This document shows, piece after piece, positions 18,220 through 26,493 of a stretch of DNA of 64,000 nt. The translations under genes were made by a program, and so were the position numbers. Below the pieces are notes generated by a model. The model did no database searches. It saw only the letters and a list, made by a program, of their open reading frames with translations, and was not told where the DNA came from. Positions within the stretch are counted from its first letter, which is position 1. Every line of letters begins with the position of its first letter. Source of the DNA: Candidatus Woesearchaeota archaeon (GTDB taxonomy: Archaea > Nanobdellota > Nanobdellia > Woesearchaeales > JACPJR01); assembly GCA_016187565.1 (NCBI GenBank), contig JACPJR010000005.1:1-64000 (forward strand). Reading direction: 5' to 3'.

Positions 18220-19278
18220 TCAACGAAAAGAATTTTTTTTAAAGTGACGCTTGAGAATGTTCGTTTCGTCAGCATAGTTAGGAGCATCCCACGGAAAGCT
18301 TTTCCCTCTACGTACTGCTTCCCAACGCTCAATATCAGCGTCAACCATAATCTGAACAAGCTTTACAAAGCTCGTTCGTTGCTTCCATCCAAGTTGTTTT
18401 TTTATACTACTCGGATCTCCACACAAAAAATTAACATCATGTGGCCGTAATAAGGACTCATCACTAACCATATACTCTGCTCTTTTAAGCCCAGCATGAG
18501 CAAAAGCAGCTTCAGCAAATTCTTCAACAGAATGAGTTTCTCCTGTTGCGACAACATAATCTTCTGGCTTATCAGACTGGAGCATCATCCACATAGCTTC
18601 AATATATTCTGGTGCATATCCCCAGTCTCTCCGTGCTTCAAGATTGCCAAGGATAAGCTTCTTTTGCAGTCCCAATTTGATTCGAGCAACAGCATTGGTT
18701 ATCTTTCGTGTGACAAATTCCAATCCTCTGAGTGGGGATTCATGATTAAAAAGAATGCCATTACATGCGAAGATTCCATAAGATTCACGATATAGCCGGG
18801 TGTTATGAAAAGAAAACAGCTTAGCTGCTGCGTACGGTGAATTCGGCCAAAATCGTGTCTGTTCATTTTGTGGGCTTTCTTGGATTGTTCCATAGATTTC
18901 ACTGGTGGAGGCTTGATAAAACTTTATATCCTTATTAAGGTGTCTAATAATTTCTAATAAGCGCACACAACCACTTCCATCAACCTCTGTCGTCAGTAAT
19001 GGTTGATCAAAAGAAGCACCGACATAACTCTGCGCAGCTAAATTATAAATCTCTTGAGGATCAGCGAGGGTAATAGCCTCTAAAAGACTTGCCATATCTG
19101 CAAGATCCGCAGGAATTAATGTTACTTTATCAAGAACGCCCAAGCTTTGTAGTCTCCAAAAATTTGGAGTTGATGAACGACGGTATATACCAAAAACCTT
19201 ATATCCTTTTTTAAGAAGAAATTCTGCCAAATATGCCCCGTCTTGCCCCGTTATTCCGGTAATAAGTGCACGTTTCAT
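18220..19278 (-). CDS. gmd: GDP-mannose 4,6-dehydratase
   Basis: About 352 residues. ALITGITGQDGAYLAEFLL is the Rossmann NAD(P) motif of Gmd with the characteristic GITGQDG, followed by YRRSSTPNFWRL, NLAAQSYVGASFDQP, QASTSEIYG, PYAAAKLFSFHNTRLYRESYG (catalytic Tyr-x3-Lys in YAAAK) and FNHESPLRG. Converts GDP-mannose to GDP-4-keto-6-deoxymannose. The start used here overlaps the stop of the preceding glycosyltransferase as ATGA; a more upstream ATG (19323) would add an unrelated 15 residues. Confidence 0.95.
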   Translation of the reverse strand: MKRALITGITGQDGAYLAEFLLKKGYKVFGIYRRSSTPNFWRLQSLGVLDKVTLIPADLADMASLLEAITLADPQEIYNLAAQSYVGASFDQPLLTTEVDGSGCVRLLEIIRHLNKDIKFYQASTSEIYGTIQESPQNEQTRFWPNSPYAAAKLFSFHNTRLYRESYGIFACNGILFNHESPLRGLEFVTRKITNAVARIKLGLQKKLILGNLEARRDWGYAPEYIEAMWMMLQSDKPEDYVVATGETHSVEEFAEAAFAHAGLKRAEYMVSDESLLRPHDVNFLCGDPSSIKKQLGWKQRTSFVKLVQIMVDADIERWEAVRRGKSFPWDAPNYADETNILKRHFKKNSFR

Positions 19279-20504
19279 GTTGTCTTGTACATTTTTTTCC
19301 ATTCGAGGATAATGTCTGACCAATCAAAGCCCTGTATTCTCTCTCGCGAATGTTGTCCATAGCTGCGCTGTTTTTCCTGATCATGGAGGAGATGTTGCAA
19401 TGCAGATGCGTACTCCTTAGGATCTTGGGGACAGAGGAAGCCATTAACCTTATTCTTAACAAGATCCTCATTGCCAGGGATCTTTGAGGCAACAATGGGC
19501 AACCCGCTTGCCATTGCTTCCATAATAACCCCGGGAAGACCCTCTCCCTTACTAGGGAAGAAGAAAATATCCGCAGCTTTATAAAGGTTATGAACGTCTT
19601 TTCTCCATCCGGTGAAAATAATGGTATCATTCAACTGTAGTTTCGTAACCATTCGTTGATAGTGTTCTCGACAAGGACCATCTCCCACAATGATCATTTT
19701 ACTGGCTGCAATTGTATGTTTATCCTTCAGTTGATGATGCTTCAGCTCATGCATGGTGAGAATAAGCGTATCAATGCCCTTTCTCGGAACAAGAAGGCCA
19801 ACAAAGAGGATCATCACTTCTTTCTGAGCAATACCCAATTGCTGTCGAATGCGTACTCTTTCAGAGTGACGGAAATGACTTTTATCAGTTCCTGAAAAAG
19901 CATTGAGATCAATACCTGTAGGAATTATCTTTATCTTACTCATTGGAATGCCTGCTTGTCGAGCAAAGGGTACCATTGACTGGCCATACAGATGAATAAC
20001 GTTGGGAATGCGAAATACTATTCGTCCTTTCAACCGGTACCACCATCGAAACAAAAAATCAAGAAAAAGGCCCATGGAGAAGCTATACCCGGGGATAGTG
20101 TCCATGGTAAGGATCAATTTTTTCTTTCTGAAGAAAAGTCCTTTACAGACTAACAGAAACATACTGCTGATATAAAAGGGTACCCAGAGATGGATGATAT
20201 CATAACGTTTAAGCACACGAAACAGTTGGACAAAAAACATAGGCGTTATGGGAATAGGCCATTCTGATGAAATAAAGGGTAAAGGAATGACGGAATAGGT
20301 GTACAGCCGAACCTTACCTCCATTGCCTCCACGAGAAAGTTTACGAGTAATGTTGCTGTAATGAAGCGATTCATCGACATCCTGAAATAACTTCTTTGGC
20401 ACGAGAAGGCCAATTTCATTATCCTTGTCTTTGGCTAAGCGAGAACTGATCTCTGCAACTGGCCGTTTCAACAAAACCGTAGGATTAACATAACAAATCT
20501 TCAT
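19275..20504 (-). CDS. GT4-family glycosyltransferase
   Basis: 409 residues with a complete GT4 pattern: KICYVNPTVLLKRPVAE start, IIPTGIDLNAFSG linker, MILFVGLLVPRKGIDTLIL, MIIVGDGPCREHYQRM, and FFFPSKGEGLPGVIMEAMAS with the E-x7-E donor-binding pair. It begins the Gmd/perosamine/glycosyltransferase operon and is separated by 70 bases from the second AsnB gene. Substrate unknown. Confidence 0.88.
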   Translation of the reverse strand: MKICYVNPTVLLKRPVAEISSRLAKDKDNEIGLLVPKKLFQDVDESLHYSNITRKLSRGGNGGKVRLYTYSVIPLPFISSEWPIPITPMFFVQLFRVLKRYDIIHLWVPFYISSMFLLVCKGLFFRKKKLILTMDTIPGYSFSMGLFLDFLFRWWYRLKGRIVFRIPNVIHLYGQSMVPFARQAGIPMSKIKIIPTGIDLNAFSGTDKSHFRHSERVRIRQQLGIAQKEVMILFVGLLVPRKGIDTLILTMHELKHHQLKDKHTIAASKMIIVGDGPCREHYQRMVTKLQLNDTIIFTGWRKDVHNLYKAADIFFFPSKGEGLPGVIMEAMASGLPIVASKIPGNEDLVKNKVNGFLCPQDPKEYASALQHLLHDQEKQRSYGQHSRERIQGFDWSDIILEWKKMYKTT

Positions 20505-20574
20505 GGTTCGCCTTATTATTCATATTTCGTAGTTATTTTCATTGTCCAAGGTAATTATCCAACAAGTTGTTGGA

Positions 20575-22587
20575 CTATTCTTTTCTGCTTTCTCCAAAGT
20601 ATTGCTCGTACCACAATTCAAAGTTAACCAAACTCCAAATCTGTCGTCCATAAAATAACTTCGCTTTCGAGTAGTTTCTGATCATAGCTTCAATGGCCGT
20701 ATACTTAAATAGACCTTCTTTGGTGATCCGCTTTTTATCTAGCACCGAGGTACAATAGCCCATTAATTCGTGTTCAATCCAATGCTCGATGGGAACATGG
20801 AATGGTTGTTTCTTGCGATAAAGTATGTGCCTCGGAAGAACAGGCAGTAATGCCTTTTTCAAGATAAACTTTGTAGTGCCATTGTTGATTTTCAATGATG
20901 GTGCAAGTGAAAAACCATACTCCACAACACGATGGTCCAAGAACGGCACACGTGCTTCAATTCCTGAAGCCATCGTCATGCGATCGGTCTTTACCAGAAA
21001 CCCATTGACCAACAAATTCTTGGTATCGTAATACAGTAACTGATTCAGATAATGCCATTTGGTTGAAAAATAACGCTGATCAAACGTATGATATGGTTCA
21101 AGCGCAGGGGCAGCAGGGGTTATAGAGGATAGAGAGGAGTTTGTTGATGGACCCTCTTTGAGAAGCTGCTCACGTTCAGACTGGTCAAAGATACCCAGAA
21201 GCTCTTCATGAGCCTGAGACTTGCTGTCTGTTTCCATTAGCCGTTGAAAACGGTTGAATAACTGAGGTCCCATCTGTGTACTATGTTTGTACACTTTATT
21301 GAGGAAAAAAAAGGGGATAGATCGCAAGGCTACCGGAATTATTTTTTTTCGAAGAAGAGAAGGAAAACGCTGCATACGCTGTCGTGCAAGAAGGAAGCGA
21401 TAATGATCATACCCTGCAAATACTTCGTCTCCACCGTCTCCGGTTAACACCACGGTAACATGCTTTTTTGCACGACGAGACAGTTCATACAAAGGAATCG
21501 CAGCAACATCAGCAAAAGGCTCATCAACTTGGCGAACGAGTTGAGGAAGGATCTTATAAATACTCGGTTCAATAGTGAAATGTCGATGATGAGTCTGAAA
21601 CTGTTCAGCAACATGCTGCGCATGATGCTTTTCATTGACGTTTTCACCATAGCCAAAATCAACCGAGAAGGTATTTACCTCATTCTTCTGCTCTTTTGCA
21701 ATCTCACTCATCAAGGCAACAATTGCACTACTGTCAATACCTCCACTGAGATAAGCACCAAGAGGAACGTCTGCTATAAGATGCTGCTTGACGGTATCGC
21801 GCAATAAGGCTAAAACTTCTTTTTGTGCTAAGGCCTGTGTCTTTGGTATTATCTGTTCTTTTACATCCCAATATTGCGTCAAAGTAAAGATTCCGGTATT
21901 GAGGTTAAAAACCCCATAATGAGCCTCAGGTAATCGATAGATCCCTTGAAAGATTGTTTCTGGAGTGCCAACATACCGAGAAGCAAGGAAAGACTCCATA
22001 GCTGTTAGGTTTAATGAACGATGAATAGGATGCTGCAGAATTGCTTTGATTTCAGATGCAAAAATAAACGGATGTTTTATCAGAGCGCGAGGATATGAGG
22101 CTGTATTTGCTTGTCGTACTATTCCACCTTGTTTTGTTCTAGTAGAGCCAAAAAAATAAAATAATGGCTTAATACCAAGCCGATCTCGTGCAAGAAAGAG
22201 GAGTTTTTTTGGTGCATCATAGATTACAAAGGCAAACATGCCTTGAAAATGCTTGACGCACTGAAAGCCCCATTCTTCATAGGCATGAACAATAACCTCA
22301 GTGTCAGTTTCTGATCGAAAAATATGCCCTTTTTTCTCGAGCATAGATCGTAGTAACGCAAAATTATAGATCTCGCCATTAAACGTAATCCAAATATTCC
22401 CTTCCTCATTACTCAATGGTTGTTTTCCTTTTGGACTTAAATCAATGATGCTTAATCTACGATGGCCCAGACTCACTGATTTGTCAACATAATGACCAAA
22501 AGCATCAGGACCTCGATGCTGTAATGAATCCATCATCTGTTTCAGAAGACGTTTATCCTCCCAGTTAAATCCACAGATACCACACAT
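20575..22587 (-). CDS. asnB: Asparagine synthetase-like glutamine-dependent amidotransferase (second copy)
   Basis: About 670 residues beginning MCGICGF, placing the nucleophilic Cys at position 2. LQHRGPDAFGHY, HRRLSIIDLS, TFNGEIYNF and TDTEVIVHAYEEWG mark the glutaminase domain; AYLSGGIDSSAIV and VLTGDGGDEVFAGYDHYRF the synthetase domain. It is longer than the first copy through an insertion near residues 155-170 and in the lid region around residue 480. GlnB-independent amidation of a glycan uronate or aspartate are both possible. Five bases separate it from the DUF2304 gene. Confidence 0.9.
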   Translation of the reverse strand: MCGICGFNWEDKRLLKQMMDSLQHRGPDAFGHYVDKSVSLGHRRLSIIDLSPKGKQPLSNEEGNIWITFNGEIYNFALLRSMLEKKGHIFRSETDTEVIVHAYEEWGFQCVKHFQGMFAFVIYDAPKKLLFLARDRLGIKPLFYFFGSTRTKQGGIVRQANTASYPRALIKHPFIFASEIKAILQHPIHRSLNLTAMESFLASRYVGTPETIFQGIYRLPEAHYGVFNLNTGIFTLTQYWDVKEQIIPKTQALAQKEVLALLRDTVKQHLIADVPLGAYLSGGIDSSAIVALMSEIAKEQKNEVNTFSVDFGYGENVNEKHHAQHVAEQFQTHHRHFTIEPSIYKILPQLVRQVDEPFADVAAIPLYELSRRAKKHVTVVLTGDGGDEVFAGYDHYRFLLARQRMQRFPSLLRKKIIPVALRSIPFFFLNKVYKHSTQMGPQLFNRFQRLMETDSKSQAHEELLGIFDQSEREQLLKEGPSTNSSLSSITPAAPALEPYHTFDQRYFSTKWHYLNQLLYYDTKNLLVNGFLVKTDRMTMASGIEARVPFLDHRVVEYGFSLAPSLKINNGTTKFILKKALLPVLPRHILYRKKQPFHVPIEHWIEHELMGYCTSVLDKKRITKEGLFKYTAIEAMIRNYSKAKLFYGRQIWSLVNFELWYEQYFGESRKE

Positions 22588-22592
22588 AGGCT

Positions 22593-22925
22593 TCACTTCT
22601 TTTTTGGTTTCTCTATGCTCAACGATCGCACAATTTTCGTCATTTTCCGTTCAAGATTATCAATCTGTACGTAAATGCGAAAGTTAAGATAAAACAAGAG
22701 AACAATACTAAGATAAATAACAAGATCAACACCCCTGCCTACACCCAATAACAGAGAAAAAGAAGAGGTAAGCTGTGGTAAAAAGGCAACAAAAAGCACA
22801 CCAACCCAGATAATAGTCCAAAACATAAGTTCGCGAGTTCCAATCTGTTTGTCCTTCCAACGGAGAACGGTTCTACTCAACGCGAATGCAACAAACAGTA
22901 GCGAAACAATTTGTATTGGTCCCAT
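22593..22925 (-). CDS. DUF2304 small membrane protein
   Basis: 110 residues: three hydrophobic segments (about 3-20, 33-52, 65-85), an ARTVLRWKDK-like loop, then a C-terminal coiled segment IDNLERKMTKIVRSL and a basic tail. This matches DUF2304, which is usually encoded beside polyprenyl-phosphate GT2 enzymes and is thought to anchor or regulate them. Here the GT2 gene is the neighbour upstream, in agreement. Confidence 0.85.
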   Translation of the reverse strand: MGPIQIVSLLFVAFALSRTVLRWKDKQIGTRELMFWTIIWVGVLFVAFLPQLTSSFSLLLGVGRGVDLVIYLSIVLLFYLNFRIYVQIDNLERKMTKIVRSLSIEKPKKK

Positions 22926-23025
22926 GGTAATTACCTCATATTTCTGATACTTTTGATACTTTCATTGTTCAGTAAGTATAATAGAGGACAATAATTTTTA
23001 GTAGGATTTTTGCTCTTTTATATAC

Positions 23026-23066
23026 TAGAAAACCTAACAAATAATATCAAAAATTTAGGTTTTCTA
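23026..23066. repeat. 12-bp perfect inverted repeat TAGAAAACCTAA / TTAGGTTTTCTA
   Basis: The two arms are separated by 17 A/T-rich bases and lie just 7 nt after the stop codon of the GT2 gene on the - strand. It probably forms the 3' end hairpin of that transcript; alternatively it is an operator for the DUF2304-AsnB unit downstream. Confidence 0.5.
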
Positions 23067-23072
23067 TTATAG

Positions 23073-23747
23073 TTAGAGCAAGAGTTTTTTCATGATCATC
23101 TTGAAAAAAATGCGAAAGGCATTCCAACTACTTTGTCCTCGTGAGGTGGAGTAATCGGTATAGCGAATAGTCACGGGAATTTCCTTATAGGAAAGTTTAT
23201 GCTTTCCAATCTCTTCAATCATCTCTGATGCATGCTCCATGCCATTGGTTTTAAGGTCGATGACTTTGGCTGCTTTTTTTGAAAACGCCCGTAACCCATT
23301 ATGAGAGTCAGTGAGCGTCACACCATACATCACTTTGAACAGGAATGCACCTCCCTTGAGGAAACATTTTCGAATAAAAGGTACATTTGAGTTATGTTTT
23401 AGGAATCGTGATCCAAGAGTCACGTCAATGTTTTTATCTATAACCGGTTTCAGAAGTTGTCGGAGATCCCCTGCATCATGTTGCCCATCTGCATCAAACG
23501 TTACGATAATATCTGCACCCTGCATCAATGCATAATCAATGCCTGTTTTCAGGGCTGCTCCCTGGCCGAGATTAACAACATGTTGAAGGACGGTTGCGCC
23601 TTCTTGCTCTGCGTATTGGCTGGTTCTATCACGAGAACCATCATCGACAACAATGATATGATCATATCCTTTTTCACGCAGACTTTTGACTACGGTTGTA
23701 ATACTCTTTTCCTCGTTGTATGCTGCAATGACTATGAATATATTCAT
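23073..23747 (-). CDS. Polyprenyl-phosphate glycosyltransferase (GT2, Dpm1-like, soluble type)
   Basis: About 224 residues. IFIVIAAYNEEKSITTVV, VVDDGSRDRTSQYAEQEGA, NLGQGAALKTGIDYALMQGAD, IVTFDADGQHDAGDL and LGSRFLKH are the standard series of dolichyl-phosphate mannosyl/glucosyl synthases. HNGLRAFSKKAAKVI and ASEMIEEIGKHKLSYKEIPV follow. No C-terminal membrane segments, so the adjacent DUF2304 protein may tether it. I use the second ATG (MNIFIV), which gives the usual N-terminus. It would load a sugar on dolichol phosphate for use by outer-face GT-C enzymes. Confidence 0.88.
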   Translation of the reverse strand: MNIFIVIAAYNEEKSITTVVKSLREKGYDHIIVVDDGSRDRTSQYAEQEGATVLQHVVNLGQGAALKTGIDYALMQGADIIVTFDADGQHDAGDLRQLLKPVIDKNIDVTLGSRFLKHNSNVPFIRKCFLKGGAFLFKVMYGVTLTDSHNGLRAFSKKAAKVIDLKTNGMEHASEMIEEIGKHKLSYKEIPVTIRYTDYSTSRGQSSWNAFRIFFKMIMKKLLL

Positions 23748-23809
23748 TTTGCTTGACCTCAATAAAACCATTTGAAGTTGATATCAAGGGGAATATAAAG
23801 ACACGCTCT

Positions 23810-24769
23810 TTAGTCCTTTCTCTGCACAAATAGCTCAGGATGTTCTTTAAGGTACTCTACAGTTCTAACAATCCCTTCTGGAATGGTAACCCTTGGATGC
23901 CACCCCAAGCCCTCCAGTTTACGTACGTCCAAATGAACAAAGGGGGAATCGCCAATCCAACCACGTTTACCTCCAGTATATGAATACTTTACTTGTTTAA
24001 AGTTTAAGGTTTTACCTATCAGATCAGCAACAGTAACAACATCAATATAATCCTTATGACCTATATTAAAAATGTTCTTTGTTCCTTTTGCCCTTGCAAA
24101 GGCAGTCATCATTGCATCAATACCATCCGCTACATAGAGATATGATTTTTTCTGAGTTCCATCACCCAAGATCTCAAGATGTGTTGGATCTTTTTGTAAT
24201 TTCTTCATAAAATCACAGATGACGCCATGCGTATACCTCTCGCCAATAAAGGAAACAAAACGGAAAATCCAGGATTGTATGCCATAATATTCGCTATAGG
24301 CCTCGATCATATGCTCAGCTGATGCTTTTGAAGCCCCATACATAGAGGTTTGTATCAATGGATATTCTTCAGGAGTTGGAAATTGTGATGGTTCTCCATA
24401 TACTGTAGCTGAACTTGCAAAGAGGATTTTGGTAATGCCATGTACCCGCATCGATTCAAGCACATTATAGGTACCTACAATGTTTTGATCAAAATCTTTT
24501 TGAGTACTCTCAATACCACGACGAACATCTGCATTTGCCTGAAAATGGAAAACGACATCATGGCCTTTCATAGCCTTTTGTAGTTTTTTCGTATCAAGGA
24601 TATCTGCAGTAACCGTCCGGAAATGGGCATCTCCCTTATGATGAGCAATAAATAACTCTCTTCCTGTTGAAAAATTATCATACACTAAAACATCATGTTT
24701 TTCTCGAAGGAGTCTATCGACCATATGACTGCCGATAAAACCAGCTCCACCAGTTACAAAAAACTTCAT
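23810..24769 (-). CDS. NAD-dependent sugar epimerase (GalE/WbpP-like)
   Basis: 319 residues of extended short-chain dehydrogenase type. KFFVTGGAGFIGSHMVDRLL is the glycine-rich NAD motif, FHFQANADVRRGI replaces the usual HLAA, and SSATVYGEPSQFPTPEEYPL with YGASKASAEHM give Ser-Tyr-x3-Lys catalysis. FNIGHKDYIDVVTVA and HPRVTIPEGI are typical C-terminal pieces. Probably a UDP- or GDP-hexose 4-epimerase or related enzyme feeding the glycan; substrate cannot be decided. Confidence 0.85.
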   Translation of the reverse strand: MKFFVTGGAGFIGSHMVDRLLREKHDVLVYDNFSTGRELFIAHHKGDAHFRTVTADILDTKKLQKAMKGHDVVFHFQANADVRRGIESTQKDFDQNIVGTYNVLESMRVHGITKILFASSATVYGEPSQFPTPEEYPLIQTSMYGASKASAEHMIEAYSEYYGIQSWIFRFVSFIGERYTHGVICDFMKKLQKDPTHLEILGDGTQKKSYLYVADGIDAMMTAFARAKGTKNIFNIGHKDYIDVVTVADLIGKTLNFKQVKYSYTGGKRGWIGDSPFVHLDVRKLEGLGWHPRVTIPEGIVRTVEYLKEHPELFVQRKD

Positions 24770-24828
24770 GGTTCTCCGTTACTTTTTCAGTTTTATTATT
24801 TTTTGCTCTTTTGTTTGAGTGTGTTGGG

Positions 24829-25440
24829 TTATTTTAATTGGCTTAACTTCCGGTACAGGAATGACGTAATAAGATGATCGAGCACTAGATGAACATCCTC
24901 AACAGGACCATATTCACCTTTGTTTGTATGCACGACAAGTGCAACATCTGAAATATCTTTTAATTTTCCTCCATCAAATCCCAGCAAGCTAATCGTTAAT
25001 GCTCCTCTTGTTTTTGCATACACAATTGCATTAATTAAATTTTGTGAATTTCCAGAAGCAGAGAGAGCTACAACAATATCCCCCTTCTGGAGTACGTTCT
25101 CAAGCTGTTTTGAAAAGACATATTCGTAACCTTCATCATTAGCATATGCTGTAAAGGTCGCAAGATTATCTGCCAGGGCTTGTGTTTTAAATTTATGCTG
25201 GCCGGTTTTTGTTCCTTTTCCCAAATCACAGGCAAAATGCGTTGCGGTTGCAGCACTACCCCCATTACCCATAAAGTATATCGTTTTTTGATTATTTTTT
25301 GCTTCTAAGAAATGATCGATAATCTTTGCAATTGTTTTATGATCTAAACTCTTAAGAATTTCAGAGAGGTATGTAACGTACTTTTTTGAAAATGCAACAG
25401 CATCACGAGATTCTGTATAATAGTTATCAAGTAAAGTCAT
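24829..25440 (-). CDS. gmhA: Sedoheptulose-7-phosphate isomerase, SIS domain
   Basis: 203 residues, one SIS domain: IYFMGNGGSAATATHFACDLG and VALSASGNSQNLINAIVYAK are the phosphosugar-binding loops, and CDLGKGTK and DVHLVLDHLITSFL match GmhA. GmhA converts sedoheptulose 7-phosphate to D-glycero-D-manno-heptose 7-phosphate. Its start overlaps the end of the GHMP kinase gene as ATGA, tying it to the heptose pathway. It is the third enzyme gene of a heptose block that includes the fusion gene upstream. Confidence 0.9.
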   Translation of the reverse strand: MTLLDNYYTESRDAVAFSKKYVTYLSEILKSLDHKTIAKIIDHFLEAKNNQKTIYFMGNGGSAATATHFACDLGKGTKTGQHKFKTQALADNLATFTAYANDEGYEYVFSKQLENVLQKGDIVVALSASGNSQNLINAIVYAKTRGALTISLLGFDGGKLKDISDVALVVHTNKGEYGPVEDVHLVLDHLITSFLYRKLSQLK

Positions 25441-26423
25441 GATTCTTCCTCCTCCATGTAAATAATTCGAGAACCTTGTGGGTCAAACACAAAAGGAACT
25501 TCACGTAATCCAAGTTTTGCTTTTAAGAGATGCTGCTTCTCCTGAGGGCAATAAAACAAAAAAAAGCCTCCACCACCCGCACCAAGAAGTTTTCCCCCTA
25601 GAGCTCCGAGCGAAATCGCTCGCTCATAATAGGCGTTGATTTCAGGATTTGAGATTCCATTGACAAGACTTTGTTTGAGTAGCCATCCGCGATGGAGGAT
25701 TTCACCAAAGGTGGAAAGATTTCCTTGCGTTAATGCATCACGCAGCTCAAAAACCATAGAACGCAACGTACGCAATGTTGCAAGCTTTTCTTTTTGTTTC
25801 GTTACTTTTGTTTGTTCTGCCAAAATCGTGCTTGCCTTTCGTGTTAATCCGGTATAATACAAGACAAGATTTTGTTCAAGCTTTTTTTTTATGGCTGGCT
25901 TCATCATTACCGGCTCAACAAAGACGCTTCCATCGGTATTAAACAGGATGACATTAATGCCACCAACCGCACAAGCATATTGATCTTGTTTGCCGATAGG
26001 CTCTTTAAGCTCACTAATCTCAATATCGCATGCTTCTTCTGCAAGGTGTAAATTCTCCTTGTTTTTGTGCTGAAACGTATAGAGGGCTTTTAAAAGGCCG
26101 ATGGTAAATGCAGAAGAACTTCCCAAACCAGTCCCTGAAGAAGGTATATCAGCAAAACTCGTTACTTCCAAAGGATCCCTTATCTTGGTTTTAAGAAAGC
26201 AGTGCCTGATAAGCGGATGTTGGATGTCCTGGACATGATCGACTAATTCCGTTTTTGAATACTTCAGCAGGATTTTATTTTCAAAGTAGCGGTGCAAAGC
26301 AAGGTACATGTACTTGTTTATCGTTGCAGAAAGGACCGCTCCTTGTTCATACTCATAGAATGCCTTCAGGTCAGTGCCACCACCTGCAAAACTGATACGA
26401 AAGGGCGTCTTTGTGATAATCAT
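25437..26423 (-). CDS. hddA: D-glycero-D-manno-heptose 7-phosphate kinase, GHMP family
   Basis: 328 residues. TKTPFRISFAGGGTDLKAFY is the N-terminal GHMP motif, IPSSGTGLGSSSAFTIGLL the ATP loop, and LLGAGGGGFFLFYCP the C-terminal motif 3. HddA-type kinases phosphorylate heptose 7-phosphate at O-1 on the way to GDP-heptose. Neighbouring GmhA and the HddC/GmhB fusion make this specificity likely over galactokinase- or fucokinase-like roles. Overlaps the next gene by 4 bp. Confidence 0.9.
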   Translation of the reverse strand: MIITKTPFRISFAGGGTDLKAFYEYEQGAVLSATINKYMYLALHRYFENKILLKYSKTELVDHVQDIQHPLIRHCFLKTKIRDPLEVTSFADIPSSGTGLGSSSAFTIGLLKALYTFQHKNKENLHLAEEACDIEISELKEPIGKQDQYACAVGGINVILFNTDGSVFVEPVMMKPAIKKKLEQNLVLYYTGLTRKASTILAEQTKVTKQKEKLATLRTLRSMVFELRDALTQGNLSTFGEILHRGWLLKQSLVNGISNPEINAYYERAISLGALGGKLLGAGGGGFFLFYCPQEKQHLLKAKLGLREVPFVFDPQGSRIIYMEEEES

Positions 26424-26493
26424 ACTGCCTCACAGGTAAACATACTGCTATGGTAGGTTATTATTAATAGTAATCAACGACATCAATATAACT

